Below, in pieces: positions 8,038 through 16,608 of a stretch of 64,000 bases of DNA. The first letter of the stretch is position 1. Every line of letters starts with the position of its first letter. The stretch lies in contig BPIL01000015.1 of NCBI GenBank assembly GCA_026004095.1, positions 17,216 through 81,215 on the forward strand. The letters are read 5' to 3'. The position numbers and the translations under genes are program-made. The DNA is from Meiothermus sp. GTDB lineage: Bacteria; Deinococcota; Deinococci; Deinococcales; Thermaceae. The notes under the pieces are model-generated. The model searched no databases and was not told where the DNA came from. It was given only the letters and a program-made list of their open reading frames with translations.

Positions 8038-9705
8038 TTAGAACAGTCCGGTGACCCGACCTTCTTCGTCCAGCCCAATCTGGAGGGCCGCCGGCGCTTT
8101 GGGCAACCCCGGCATGGTCATGATCTCGCCCATGTAGGCCACCACAAAGCCAGCCCCGCACTTGGGCCGGAGGTCGGTTACGGTCACGGTGAAGTTGTGG
8201 GGGCGGCCCCGCAGCCTGGCGTTGTCGGAGAGGGAGTTGGCGGTTTTGGCGATGACGACCGGCAGACTGCCCCAGCCCTCTTTCTCCAGCCGCTTGAGGG
8301 CTTTGCGGGCCTCCTGGGTGTATTCGACTTTAGCGGCCCCGTAAACCTGCTGGGCAATGGTTTCAATCTTGCTTTCCAGCGGCTGCTCGAGGGCGTAAAG
8401 AAACCGTAACTGACCGGGGTTTTGCAGGGCCTCCAACACCATCTGGGCCAGCTCCACCCCTCCCGCGCCCCCTTTGGCGTGCACCTCGGTAAAGGAAACC
8501 CGCAGGCCCTGCTCGGTGGCAAAGCCCCGCACCAGACCGAGCTCCTCGAGGGAATCGGTGGGGAAGCGGTTGAAAGCCAGCACCGGCTCGTAACCAAAAA
8601 GCCGGATATTCTCGATGTGCTTGGCCAGATTGGACAGTCCCCGCCGCACAGCCTCGAGGTTGGGCCGGGTGTAGTCGTCCTGCCCGCCGTGGAAGCGCAG
8701 GGCCCGCATGGTCGCCACCAGCACCACGGCCTGAGGGGCAAAACCGGCCTGGCGGCAGACCAGGTTGAAGTATTTTTCCGCGCCCAGGTCGGAGCCAAAC
8801 CCGGCCTCGGTCACCACATAGTCGGCATAGCCCAGGGCCATGTGGGTTGCTACCACCGAGTTGGTGCCGTGGGCAATGTTGCCAAAAGGCCCCATGTGCA
8901 CGAAGGCCGGCTGGTGCTCCATGGTCTGTACCAGGTTGGGATAAAAAGCCTGTTTGAGCAGCACCGTCATGGCCCCGTGGGCCCCCAGGTCACGGGCGAA
9001 TACCGGCTGGCCGGCCTGGTTGTAGCCAATGCGGATACGCCCCAGGCGTTCTTGCAGGTCGCCCAGGTTGGAGGCCAGGCTCATGATGGCCATCACCTCG
9101 CTGGCAACGGTAATCTCGAAACCGGCCTCGCGGGGCACGCCCTGGCCGGGGCCTCCCAGCCCCACAACCACCTGCCGCAAGGCCCGGTCGTTCATATCCA
9201 GTGCCCGCTTAATCTCGATGCGGCGCACGTCCAGCCCCAGCGCATTGCCCTGGTGCAGATGATTGTCAACCAGGGCCGAGAGCAGATTGACTGCGCTGGT
9301 AACGGCGTGAAAGTCGCCGGTGAAATGCAGGTTGATCTCCTCCATCGGCAGCACCTGCGCATAGCCCCCGCCGGTGGCCCCGCCTTTGACGCCAAACACC
9401 GGCCCCAGCGAGGGCTCACGCAGGGCCACGGCCACCTTTTTGCCCAGCTTGCCGAGGGCCTGGGTCAGGCCAATCGCCACGGTGGTCTTGCCCTCGCCGG
9501 CGGGGGTGGGGGTCATGGCCGTTACCAGGATCAGCTGGCCCCTGGGTGAGGGTGGGGTTTGTGTTACCTTGGCCATGTAGGGGCCATAATGAAAAAGCGC
9601 CTGGGGTGGAATCTTCAGGCTGGCAGCCACTTCCGCGATGGGTTTGAGCTGGGATTGTCGGGCGAGCTCGAGGTCGCTTGGCATGCGCAACGAGAGAGTG
9701 TCCAT
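8038..9705 (-). CDS. fhs: Formate-tetrahydrofolate ligase
   Basis: A 555-residue protein, the usual family length. It would make 10-formyl-THF from formate, ATP and tetrahydrofolate for purine and formyl-Met synthesis. The nucleotide-binding loop TPAGEGKTT (about residues 67-75) is present, as are the long conserved stretches around REPSLGPVFGVKGGATGGG and FGNIAHGTNSVVA. TAGGGT lies six nt before the ATG on the minus strand, so it may be leaderless, although GGTGGAAG in the same place could also serve as a ribosome-binding site. It is preceded on the same strand by the threonine dehydratase gene, 55 nt away. Confidence 0.96.
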   Translation of the reverse strand: MDTLSLRMPSDLELARQSQLKPIAEVAASLKIPPQALFHYGPYMAKVTQTPPSPRGQLILVTAMTPTPAGEGKTTVAIGLTQALGKLGKKVAVALREPSLGPVFGVKGGATGGGYAQVLPMEEINLHFTGDFHAVTSAVNLLSALVDNHLHQGNALGLDVRRIEIKRALDMNDRALRQVVVGLGGPGQGVPREAGFEITVASEVMAIMSLASNLGDLQERLGRIRIGYNQAGQPVFARDLGAHGAMTVLLKQAFYPNLVQTMEHQPAFVHMGPFGNIAHGTNSVVATHMALGYADYVVTEAGFGSDLGAEKYFNLVCRQAGFAPQAVVLVATMRALRFHGGQDDYTRPNLEAVRRGLSNLAKHIENIRLFGYEPVLAFNRFPTDSLEELGLVRGFATEQGLRVSFTEVHAKGGAGGVELAQMVLEALQNPGQLRFLYALEQPLESKIETIAQQVYGAAKVEYTQEARKALKRLEKEGWGSLPVVIAKTANSLSDNARLRGRPHNFTVTVTDLRPKCGAGFVVAYMGEIMTMPGLPKAPAALQIGLDEEGRVTGLF

Positions 9706-9760
9706 GCTTCCACCCTACGCCAAGTCTCGGTGATAAACGTCCTCGGGCCCCCCGGCTTTT

Positions 9761-10675
9761 TTATGGCATCCAGTTCCCACCGCACACAATGACCGCCACC
9801 CGCCGGGGCAGGTCGTAGTTCATCAGGGCCGGCCCCAAAGCCAGCCCGGCGGTGGGCTCCACCACCTGTTTGAGCCTTTGCATCATCAGGCGCTGGGCTT
9901 CCAAAGTAACCTCGTCCGGCACGGTTAGGATGCGGTCTACGTGGTGCTGCATGACCGGAAAGGTCTTCTCGCCAATCACCATGGTGCGCACCCCATCGGC
10001 CACGGTTTTGGGGGCCTGCATCAGCTTCACGCGCACCCCCACCCGGAGGCTCTGCTGGGCATCGTTGGCGGTTTCGGGCTCCACCCCAATCACTTCACAC
10101 TCGGGCCGCAGGCTCTTGATGACCGTTGCAATGCCCGAGATCAGCCCGCCCCCGCCCACCGCGACCAGGACGGCGTCCAGATCGGGCACCTGCTGCAAAA
10201 GTTCCAGGGCCTGGGTGCCCTGGCCCGCCATCACCCGAAAGTCGTCAAAAGGATGGATGAGCGCATAACCCATCTCCTCGGCCAGTGCGCGCACCACCTG
10301 CTCACGGTTCTCTACCGTCACCCCCTGGTCGTAGACCTCGGCGCCGTAGGCCCGGGTGGCCGCTTTTTTGGTGGGGGAGGCGTCCTCGGGCATCACCACC
10401 AGGGACGGAACCCCAATCACCTGGGCTGCATAGGCCACCCCCTGGGCGTGGTTGCCCGACGAGACCGCAATCAGGCCCCTGGGGTTTTGTAACTGGAGGG
10501 CTGCGTTCAGGGCACCCCTGGCCTTGAAGCTGCCGGTTTTTTGCAGGTGCTCGGCTTTGAAAAAAAACTGGCGGCCCAGAAGCTTATCCAGCCCCTGGCT
10601 GGTGAATACCGGGGTGCGGTGGATGTAGGGCGCGATGCGCCGGGCGGCGTCTTGGATATCTTGCAGGGATAGCAC
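9761..10675 (-). CDS. Threonine/serine dehydratase, short form
   Basis: A 304-residue fold-type II PLP enzyme converting threonine (or serine) to 2-oxobutyrate (or pyruvate) and ammonia. The PLP lysine lies in KTGSFKARGA (Lys near residue 51), the Asn/Gly substrate loop is SSGNHAQGVA, and the phosphate loop is GGGGLISG. There is no C-terminal ACT domain, so it resembles catabolic TdcB or the short IlvA forms rather than isoleucine-inhibited IlvA. The start is GTG at 10675. It is divergent from the gene at 10770. Confidence 0.93.
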   Translation of the reverse strand: MLSLQDIQDAARRIAPYIHRTPVFTSQGLDKLLGRQFFFKAEHLQKTGSFKARGALNAALQLQNPRGLIAVSSGNHAQGVAYAAQVIGVPSLVVMPEDASPTKKAATRAYGAEVYDQGVTVENREQVVRALAEEMGYALIHPFDDFRVMAGQGTQALELLQQVPDLDAVLVAVGGGGLISGIATVIKSLRPECEVIGVEPETANDAQQSLRVGVRVKLMQAPKTVADGVRTMVIGEKTFPVMQHHVDRILTVPDEVTLEAQRLMMQRLKQVVEPTAGLALGPALMNYDLPRRVAVIVCGGNWMP

Positions 10676-10757
10676 GCCCCCATGCTAACAGGAGGATGCG
10701 TAACGCCCAATGTTTGAGTAACGCTCACAAAGCGCCTTACACAAAAGCCTTTTATTC

Positions 10758-10763
10758 TACAGT
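10758..10763 (+). promoter_or_regulatory. -10 element TACAGT, leaderless promoter
   Basis: TACAGT is followed by six nt and ATG 10770. There is no Shine-Dalgarno, and the 94-nt gap to the divergent dehydratase start must hold both promoters. Confidence 0.6.
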
Positions 10764-10769
10764 GGTTGC

Positions 10770-11246
10770 ATGCGGATGCTCGCCGAGGCAATTTACGAAC
10801 TCGAGCCCGGCCAGATGCTAGTTGGCCAAACCCCCACTGCGCGGGAGCTGCTCAAATTGTGGATACACCGACACCACACAGGTTTCGACTTGTATGCGGT
10901 GAGTATTGTAGAGGCCGGCGAACCCCTCCCAGAAAAGTTACGCAATGCCGTGGGGCGGGATATGGTCTCCTGTGTGGAGGTGCTCGAGGCTTTGCACTGC
11001 CTCGAGGACTGCTATTCGATAGCCCCTCATGTGCTCAAAAACCTACCCGTCATGGTGCGTGAGGCCACCCCTGAGCTTTTGGAACTGCTCGAGGAGCAGA
11101 TGTTTCGCGTGGCCCAAAGCACCGAAACAGGTGAGTTTGGCCCCGACGACCCGCCTGCCCAGATCGTCCGGCTCAAGCCGGTGTGTGTACTGGAAGAGCA
11201 CGAATCTGACGAGGACTTTGCTGGCCTTGTCCTTACCGACCCTTGA
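10770..11246 (+). CDS. Conserved-looking acidic protein of unknown function
   Basis: 158 residues, rich in Glu, Leu and Val, with no membrane segment and no motif I can name. The middle carries several Cys residues (SCVEVLEALHCLEDC) that could be structural or metal-binding, and the C-terminus is strongly acidic (EEHESDEDF). Codon use matches the neighbours and the start is fixed by a leaderless promoter, so it is very likely a real gene. MtaB begins about 30 nt after its stop, and the two may be cotranscribed. Confidence 0.75.
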   Translation: MRMLAEAIYELEPGQMLVGQTPTARELLKLWIHRHHTGFDLYAVSIVEAGEPLPEKLRNAVGRDMVSCVEVLEALHCLEDCYSIAPHVLKNLPVMVREATPELLELLEEQMFRVAQSTETGEFGPDDPPAQIVRLKPVCVLEEHESDEDFAGLVLTDP

Positions 11247-11278
11247 CCGGAGACGGGCCGTGGCCCACAATGCCCCTG

Positions 11279-12592
11279 ATGGAAGGGGTGCGGCTGGCGG
11301 TCAAAACCCTGGGGTGCAAGGTTAACCAGGTCGAATCGGACGCCCTGGTGGGTCTCTTAAAGCCTTTGCAGCCGGTGGTGGTGCCCCTCGAGGCAGGGGC
11401 CGATCTGGTGATCATCAACACCTGCGCCGTTACGACTTCCGCCGAGGCCGATGCCCGCAAAGAGGTGCGCCGGGCCCGCCGGGCCAACCCTGTGGCGTTC
11501 ATTGTGGTGACGGGCTGTTACGCCGAGCTGGCCCCCGATCAACTGGCCGAGCTGGGGGCCGACGTGGTGCTGCCCAACAGCCGCAAAGCCGAGCTGCCCG
11601 GTGTAATCTTGCAGCGCTTTGGGCTGCCAGCCGACCCCATCACCACCCCGCCCAACGAGTTCTGGGGGGCCGGCGAGCGGGGCCTGCTGAACAACTATGT
11701 GCGGGCCTTCCTCAAGGTGCAGGACGGCTGCAATGCGGGGTGCGCCTACTGCGTCATCCCCCGCCTGCGCGGGCGCGAACGCCACCGTGGGCACCGCGAT
11801 GCGCTTTCGGAAGCCGGGGCCTTGCTGGAAGCAGGTGTGCAGGAAATCGTACTGACCGGGGTGCGGCTGGGTTCCTACAAAGGCCACCCCCGCGGGATTG
11901 CCGGCCTGGTAGAGGAACTTGCTCGGATGGGGGCCAAGGTGCGCCTGTCCTCCATCGAACCCGAGGACACCGGGGACGAGCTTCTGAAGGTAATGCAGCG
12001 CTTTGCGCCCCAGGTGCGCCCCCACCTGCACCTGAGCCTGCAAACCGGTTCTGCCCGGCTGCTGGCCCTGATGGGCCGTCGCTACGATAAAAACTACTAC
12101 CGCGCGCTGGTGCAGAAAGCCTACGACTGGATACCCGGCTTCGCCCTCACCACCGATGTGATTGCGGGCCTCCCCACCGAGACCGAAGACGAACACCAGG
12201 AAACCCTGGCCTTCCTGGAGGAGGTGCGGCCCAGCCGCGTGCACGTCTTCACCTACACCCCACGCCCCAAGACCCGCGCGGCCTCGCTGCCGCAGGTGCC
12301 CATCGAAGTCCGCAAGCGCCGCAACAAAGAACTCCAGGCCCTGGCGGCCCGGCTGGCCGAGGCGCGGGTTCGGCCCAAGCTGGGCGGTGCGGTGGAGGTG
12401 CTGGTCGAAAGTTTTCGCGGGGGCAAGGCCTACGGGCATACCCCCGACTACTACGAGGTCGAGTTCACCGGACAGGCCCGCATCGGCCAGACCGCCTGGG
12501 TGCGCGTGGAGGCCATCGAGGGCTACACCCTGCAGGGTCGGCTCGAGGCCATCAAGGAAGAACCGGCCCGCTACCTGCTGCCCGTGGTATAG
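11279..12592 (+). CDS. mtaB: tRNA t6A37 methylthiotransferase MtaB
   Basis: About 437 residues. An N-terminal UPF0004 domain starts with TLGCKVNQVES, the MtaB form of the motif (MiaB has GCQMN), with further Cys in INTCAVT and VTGCY. The radical-SAM domain has CNAGCAYC for the second 4Fe-4S cluster, and a C-terminal TRAM domain ends the protein. It converts t6A37 to ms2t6A in tRNAs reading ANN codons. A TTG at 11243 and ATG at 11270 are alternative starts; 11279 fits best with the conserved N-terminus and a CACAAT hexamer seven nt upstream. Confidence 0.93.
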   Translation: MEGVRLAVKTLGCKVNQVESDALVGLLKPLQPVVVPLEAGADLVIINTCAVTTSAEADARKEVRRARRANPVAFIVVTGCYAELAPDQLAELGADVVLPNSRKAELPGVILQRFGLPADPITTPPNEFWGAGERGLLNNYVRAFLKVQDGCNAGCAYCVIPRLRGRERHRGHRDALSEAGALLEAGVQEIVLTGVRLGSYKGHPRGIAGLVEELARMGAKVRLSSIEPEDTGDELLKVMQRFAPQVRPHLHLSLQTGSARLLALMGRRYDKNYYRALVQKAYDWIPGFALTTDVIAGLPTETEDEHQETLAFLEEVRPSRVHVFTYTPRPKTRAASLPQVPIEVRKRRNKELQALAARLAEARVRPKLGGAVEVLVESFRGGKAYGHTPDYYEVEFTGQARIGQTAWVRVEAIEGYTLQGRLEAIKEEPARYLLPVV

Positions 12593-12595
12593 GGC

Positions 12596-12961
12596 TTACG
12601 CCTTGCGACGCCGCTCCACCAGCCAGCGGATGCTGAAGCCCAGGCAGATGAATACCGTGGCAAACTGGGCCATGGTCGCCACCGGGCGCTCCACCGTGCC
12701 GCCCCCCAGGATGGTGATGAAGTCGGGGATGCCGCGCAGCGAACCCAGCAGGCCCAGCAGCGAGAGCCCCAGGGCGATGTTCATGGCGAGCGGCTGTTGG
12801 CTGGGGGTTCTGTTGGCCCAGATGCCCATCAGGGCAATCAAGAGGCCGAGAATTCCCGGAATCAGCGCGGTGGGGGTGAGCTTGGAGCCCATGACCGCCA
12901 GGGTAGAGACCAGTATTAGAAAAACACCCGTCCAGAGGGCCCTTGCTGGTAGTGATCCCAT
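12596..12961 (-). CDS. Small four-helix membrane protein, unknown function
   Basis: 121 residues with about four hydrophobic segments (near residues 7-25, 31-48, 58-77 and 92-111) and a basic C-terminal tail (RWLVERRRKA), which suggests a cytoplasmic C-terminus. I recognise no catalytic or transport motif. It converges on mtaB with a gap of only 3 nt and is divergent from the HIT gene. Confidence 0.7.
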   Translation of the reverse strand: MGSLPARALWTGVFLILVSTLAVMGSKLTPTALIPGILGLLIALMGIWANRTPSQQPLAMNIALGLSLLGLLGSLRGIPDFITILGGGTVERPVATMAQFATVFICLGFSIRWLVERRRKA

Positions 12962-13021
12962 AGACTTACCTCCCTACTATTGTGCCAGCCCCCGATTCGG
13001 AAGCGTTATAGTCTAGGCGAT

Positions 13022-13348
13022 ATGGAGAACCCCACGGTTTTTGGTAAAATCATCCGCCGTGAGCTGCCGGCGGACATCGTGTACGAAGATGGCGAATTTA
13101 TCGCCTTCAAGGACATTCGCCCGCGCTCGAAGGTGCATATTTTAGTCTGCCCCAAAGAATACATCCCCACCCTGGCCGACTACCCCGACACCCCGGAGGG
13201 CGCGCTCAAGCTGGGCAAGCTGATGCTGACGGCCAACCGCATTGCCAAGCAGATGGGCCTCGAGGGCTACTTCATCCGCATCCATGTGGGCGAGAAAGGC
13301 GGGCAGGAGGTATTTCACGTCCACGTGCACCTGCGCTCGGACGCCTAG
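13022..13348 (+). CDS. HIT-family nucleotide-binding protein (Hint-like)
   Basis: A 108-residue protein starting MENPTVFGKIIRRELPADIVYEDG, the classical HIT N-terminus. It carries the histidine triad near the C-terminus as HVHVHLRS, so the catalytic H-x-H-x-H is intact. Such proteins hydrolyse purine nucleoside phosphoramidates or release AMP from adenylated amines. A TATAGT hexamer at 13007-13012 is nine nt upstream of the ATG, and there is no ribosome-binding site, so it is probably near-leaderless. Confidence 0.93.
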   Translation: MENPTVFGKIIRRELPADIVYEDGEFIAFKDIRPRSKVHILVCPKEYIPTLADYPDTPEGALKLGKLMLTANRIAKQMGLEGYFIRIHVGEKGGQEVFHVHVHLRSDA

Positions 13349-13362
13349 CGCAGGCGGCCTTG

Positions 13363-14130
13363 CTATTTTTTTAGCTCCACGCGGTCAATTATCTCGTTCT
13401 TCTCGTTGTAGGCCGTAATCAGCAGCCGCTCGGCGCTGGCTTCCAGGGTCAAGTAATTGGGGCTTTGGCGCCGCACTTTGCTTTGAGGGCGCACGCTCAA
13501 GAAACCCCGCAGCCAGGCCCCACCGCCGCCGGAAACGATGTGAACGATGCCCCTGGCCTCGAGCCGCTCGTAGCTGTGCTCGTGCCCGGCCAGCACCAGC
13601 GGCACGCGGTACTGGATGAGGAGGGGCTCAATGGACTGCCGCAGGCTGCGGGCGCCCCCATGCAGGCCCGAGGAGTAGAGGGGGCGGTGCAGGGCCACAA
13701 TTTTCCAGGGGGCCTTAGAGGCTTTGAGGGCGGCTTCCAGCCAACGGCGCTGGGCCTGGCTAAAATGTTCCGAGTAGACCACGAAGACCTCGAGGTTTTC
13801 CAGCCGGAAAGTGTAGTAGGGCCCTTCGACCCTGAACAGCTCGAGCTGCTTGGCCAGGGCGGGTGCATCGTGGTTGCCAAATGCGGGATAAATGCGTACT
13901 GGGGGCAGCTCGTCCAGATAGCGGCGCACGGGCTCGCCTCGAGGGTAGAAGTTGTCCCCCACTGTCAGCAGGGCCTCGAAAGGCTTTTGCCGATGTTGCT
14001 CGTATATGGCTCCTGCAACCAGGGGGCGGTGTGGGGTCTCGGCCCCCCAGTCGCCCAGCACGGCCAGCCGCTGGGCCAGCCCCGGCAGGCCCAGGGCCAG
14101 CCCAAAGAAAAGAACCAGCAGGCGCCTCAT
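13363..14130 (-). CDS. Exported metallophosphoesterase, purple-acid-phosphatase-like
   Basis: 255 residues with an N-terminal signal peptide (MRRLLVLFFGLALGLPGLAQ). The dinuclear metal motifs are complete and in order: GDWG, GDNFYPRG, GNHD, ALHRPLYSSG and GHEHSYERL. The GDWG and GHEHSYE forms are closest to tartrate-resistant/purple acid phosphatases. It would hydrolyse phosphomonoesters outside the cytoplasm. The ATG overlaps by four bases the stop of the DUF151 gene (ATGA at 14130-14127), so translation is coupled. Confidence 0.9.
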   Translation of the reverse strand: MRRLLVLFFGLALGLPGLAQRLAVLGDWGAETPHRPLVAGAIYEQHRQKPFEALLTVGDNFYPRGEPVRRYLDELPPVRIYPAFGNHDAPALAKQLELFRVEGPYYTFRLENLEVFVVYSEHFSQAQRRWLEAALKASKAPWKIVALHRPLYSSGLHGGARSLRQSIEPLLIQYRVPLVLAGHEHSYERLEARGIVHIVSGGGGAWLRGFLSVRPQSKVRRQSPNYLTLEASAERLLITAYNEKNEIIDRVELKK

Positions 14131-14558
14131 GCCTTGGGCGGCTCTCCCTGGCGGGTGAGCTGCGATTCTTTAATACCGGCCTGCTCGAGCACCTGCTCGG
14201 CAATCAGGATGGGGGCCCCGGCGCGGATGGCCAGGGCCATGCCGTCGGAAGGGCGGCAGTCGATCTCGTACTCCAGGCCGCGCTGCTCCAGCACCAGCCT
14301 TCCGTAGAAGGTGCCGTTCTTGAGCTCGACGATCTCGAGGCGCAACACCTTTACCCCGAGCAGCTCGAGGGTGTTATGGAACAGATCGGGGCCCAGCGGG
14401 CGGGGGGGTTTCTCGCCCGAGAGGTGCACCATGATGTTCTGGGTTTCCAAGGCCCCGATCACCACCGGCAAGAGCAGATCGTTCTCGGCCCTGAGCATCA
14501 CGATCAGGTTGCCATTTCCCGGATCTACCCCCATTCCTTCGATGCGTGCGGGTACCAT
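14127..14558 (-). CDS. Bifunctional nuclease (BFN, DUF151) domain protein
   Basis: 143 residues matching the BFN/DUF151 family: LLPVVIGALETQNI near residue 35 and IDCRPSDGMALAIRAGAPI near residue 105 are its two most conserved blocks. Plant and bacterial members have been linked to RNase/DNase activity, but for most the role is unknown. It is the first gene of a two-gene unit with the phosphatase. TATACT lies six nt before the ATG on the minus strand, a textbook leaderless promoter. Confidence 0.88.
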   Translation of the reverse strand: MVPARIEGMGVDPGNGNLIVMLRAENDLLLPVVIGALETQNIMVHLSGEKPPRPLGPDLFHNTLELLGVKVLRLEIVELKNGTFYGRLVLEQRGLEYEIDCRPSDGMALAIRAGAPILIAEQVLEQAGIKESQLTRQGEPPKA

Positions 14559-14564
14559 GCTTTG

Positions 14565-14570
14565 AGTATA
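14565..14570 (-). promoter_or_regulatory. -10 element TATACT of the DUF151 gene (leaderless)
   Basis: On the minus strand TATACT is followed by six nt and ATG 14558. No Shine-Dalgarno. Confidence 0.65.
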
Positions 14571-14643
14571 CGCAACTGGCTCGAGGCGATGTGTGCTGCA
14601 GGTTATGCACGGTGCTTGTCAATCTTCCAGAACCCTATAAACT

Positions 14644-15186
14644 ATGACCGTGAAAACCTATGCGGTGGAAGTAGCCGGGGTTCGTCGTGAGCTACCGGTG
14701 GTGCAGGTGGGCCCCGATGTGGCGGTGGCCCTGTTCAACATGCTGGGCGATACCGAGGTGGTGGAGGAGGCAGCCGCGGCCCTGGCCAAGCGGATGCCAG
14801 CCGAGATCGAAACCCTGGTGACGCCGGAGGTTAAGGCCGTGCCCCTGGCCCATGCCCTCTCGCGCCTGACCGGGAAGCCCTATGTGGTGGCCCGCAAAAC
14901 CGAGAAACCCTACATGATTAACCCCGTGTCGCGCACGGTGATCTCCATCACCACTGGCAAGCCCCAGCTTCTGGTGCTGGATGGAACCGACGTGCCCCTC
15001 ATCAAGGGCAAAAAGGTGGCCATCGTGGACGATGTGGTCTCGACGGGGAGCACGCTCAAGGGCCTTTCCGACCTCATTACCGATGTGGGCGGGCAGGTGG
15101 CCGCTGTGCTGGCCGTGTTTACCGAGGGTTCCCCCCGCGAAGACGTGATCGCCCTGGGGCATCTGCCGCTCTTCAAACCGGATTGA
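14644..15186 (+). CDS. Phosphoribosyltransferase-family protein (Apt-like), copy 1
   Basis: About 180 residues of type I PRTase fold with a complete PRPP-binding loop ([14 protein letters not shown]) and a KPYVVARK segment as in adenine PRTases. It could convert a purine base and PRPP to the mononucleotide, but the base specificity is not evident. The ATG at 14644 directly touches a TAAACT hexamer (TTGTCA sixteen bases further up). The GTG at 14650 would be six nt from it and aligns exactly with the start of copy 2, so 14650 is an attractive alternative. Copy 2 follows on the same strand 145 nt later. Confidence 0.85.
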   Translation: MTVKTYAVEVAGVRRELPVVQVGPDVAVALFNMLGDTEVVEEAAAALAKRMPAEIETLVTPEVKAVPLAHALSRLTGKPYVVARKTEKPYMINPVSRTVISITTGKPQLLVLDGTDVPLIKGKKVAIVDDVVSTGSTLKGLSDLITDVGGQVAAVLAVFTEGSPREDVIALGHLPLFKPD

Positions 15187-15276
15187 ACGAAGGCCCGAAC
15201 CGCGGGGTAAAAGGGTCGCTCTCCCAACCCCGTAATTCCTGGAGCCAGACGACCTTCGTATACGGCTATTCACACG

Positions 15277-15282
15277 TATACT
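15277..15282 (+). promoter_or_regulatory. Possible -10 TATACT upstream of PRTase copy 2
   Basis: TATACT lies in the 145-nt gap between the two PRTase paralogs, 49 nt before the ATG at 15332. That would give copy 2 its own transcript with a leader and Shine-Dalgarno. No strong -35 was found. Confidence 0.4.
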
Positions 15283-15331
15283 CATGGTGTTCGAATAGGC
15301 TAAGTCCTTGGTGCAACAAGGGAGTGTAACT

Positions 15332-15868
15332 ATGGAAACCTATCCCATCACAATAGGCAAAATCACCCGTCATGTACCGGTGGTTGAAACCCTGCCGGGC
15401 GTTCACATCCCTCTAGTTGAGATTATGGGCGATGTGGAGCTGGTGCAGGCCGCCGCCGAAGGGCTGGTCAAGCACCTGCCCCCCGAGACCGATGCCCTGC
15501 TGACCCTCGAGACCTCCCCCATCGTGCTGGCCCATACCATGAGCGCCCTCTGCGGCAAGCCCTATGTGGTGGTGCGCCGCAAGCGCCGCCCCTACATGCA
15601 AGACCCCATTATCCAGGAGGTGGAGTCGCTGACCCTGGGCGTAACCGAGACCCTCTGGTTGGACAGCCGCATGGCTGAAAAGCTGATGGGCCAGAATGTG
15701 GCCCTGGTCTTCGACGTGGTCTCCTCGGGGGGCACCATGAACGCGCTCGAGAAAGTAGCCAAAAAGGCCGGGGCCACCGTGGTAGCCCGCCTGGCTGCTT
15801 TCCACCAGGGCAACAGCAAGCTGCCCATCACCTTCCTCTCGGAGATTCCCATCCTGCAAACGGCTTAG
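15332..15868 (+). CDS. Phosphoribosyltransferase-like protein, copy 2, altered PRPP loop
   Basis: 178 residues, clearly homologous to copy 1 along its length (ITRHVPVVE, KPYVVVRRKRRPYM, GQNVALVFDVV). The PRPP loop is changed: VFDVVSSGGTM instead of the [11 protein letters not shown] type, so one of the two adjacent acidic residues is lost. Unlike most neighbours it has a good ribosome-binding site (AAGGGAG, about seven nt before the ATG). It may be a regulatory or specialised partner of copy 1 rather than an ordinary salvage enzyme. Position and similarity imply tandem duplication. Confidence 0.82.
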   Translation: METYPITIGKITRHVPVVETLPGVHIPLVEIMGDVELVQAAAEGLVKHLPPETDALLTLETSPIVLAHTMSALCGKPYVVVRRKRRPYMQDPIIQEVESLTLGVTETLWLDSRMAEKLMGQNVALVFDVVSSGGTMNALEKVAKKAGATVVARLAAFHQGNSKLPITFLSEIPILQTA

Positions 15869-15917
15869 CGTAAACCACCTGCCCCAGGCCGGCGGCTGTT
15901 GGTGGAGTAGCTGTTCT

Positions 15918-16574
15918 TTACCCGCCGCCGCGCTTCTGCTGGGCAAACAGCCACTGGATGAACTCGAGCTCCCGGTACACCCGGTTCCAGACATCGTGCT
16001 TTTCGGTGGGGTACTCGGTGAAGCGGGCCCGGGTGTTGCCGGCCTTGGCTAGAGCATCGGCCAGCGCCCTGGAGAAGCTCACCGGCACCACTTCGTCCGC
16101 GGCGCCGTGAAAGTTCCAGATGGGCACCTTGCCCAGCCGTTGCCAGACCATAAAGGGGTCGGCGGCCCCGCAGATGGGGGCGATGGCGGCAAAGCGCCGG
16201 GGGTACAGGCAGCCCAGATTCCAACTGCCATAACCCCCCATCGAGAGGCCGGTCAGGTAGACCCGCCGGGGGTTGGTTTTGTGCTGTTGCTCCACCTGGC
16301 TCAGCAATTCGTAGGCCTGCGCCAGGGGCTCCCCGGCCCACTGCTGCCCTTTGGGGCACTGGGGCATCAGCACCACGGCGGGCCAGCGCTGGGGGTTCTC
16401 TTGAATGGCCGGGCCGATGCCCACCGTGCTTTGCTTCTGGCCGTCGCTACCCCGCTCACCGGAGCCGTGCAGGAACAGAATCAGGGGCCAGCCAGCTTTG
16501 GGGGGCTTTCCTTCGGGTAGGTAGAGGGCGTAGGGGAGCTGTGAACGGGGCTTGTGGTAGCTAAATGGATTCAT
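15918..16574 (-). CDS. Alpha/beta hydrolase (phospholipase/carboxylesterase-like)
   Basis: 218 residues without signal peptide. The oxyanion region is FLHGSGERG, the nucleophile elbow GLSMGGYGSW, the acid lies in NFHGAADEVVP, and the His in TEYPTEKHDVWNRVY. This is the layout of the predicted-peptidase/dienelactone-hydrolase-like esterases (SGER form). The substrate is unknown. On the minus strand TAGACT is followed by six nt and ATG, so it is probably leaderless. Confidence 0.88.
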   Translation of the reverse strand: MNPFSYHKPRSQLPYALYLPEGKPPKAGWPLILFLHGSGERGSDGQKQSTVGIGPAIQENPQRWPAVVLMPQCPKGQQWAGEPLAQAYELLSQVEQQHKTNPRRVYLTGLSMGGYGSWNLGCLYPRRFAAIAPICGAADPFMVWQRLGKVPIWNFHGAADEVVPVSFSRALADALAKAGNTRARFTEYPTEKHDVWNRVYRELEFIQWLFAQQKRGGG

Positions 16575-16580
16575 GATCTG

Positions 16581-16586
16581 AGTCTA
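16581..16586 (-). promoter_or_regulatory. -10 element TAGACT of the esterase gene (leaderless)
   Basis: Six nt separate it from ATG 16574 on the minus strand. Confidence 0.6.
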
Positions 16587-16608
16587 ATACCAAGGTTGGC
16601 AGCGGGTT

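Noticed and set aside
8422..9549. 375-codon plus-strand frame opposite fhs
   Set aside because: Antisense artefact of codon bias; no motif.
11357..12439. 360-codon minus-strand frame opposite mtaB
   Set aside because: Shadow of the radical-SAM gene; no start signal or domain.
13342..13372. Intrinsic terminator after the HIT gene (GC-rich stretch followed by seven T)
   Set aside because: The stem is imperfect and short, and the T-run overlaps the stop of the convergent phosphatase gene; left uncalled.
15187..15331. PurR-type operator (CGAAC boxes) between the PRTase genes
   Set aside because: Only scattered partial matches without the paired arrangement; not enough to call.
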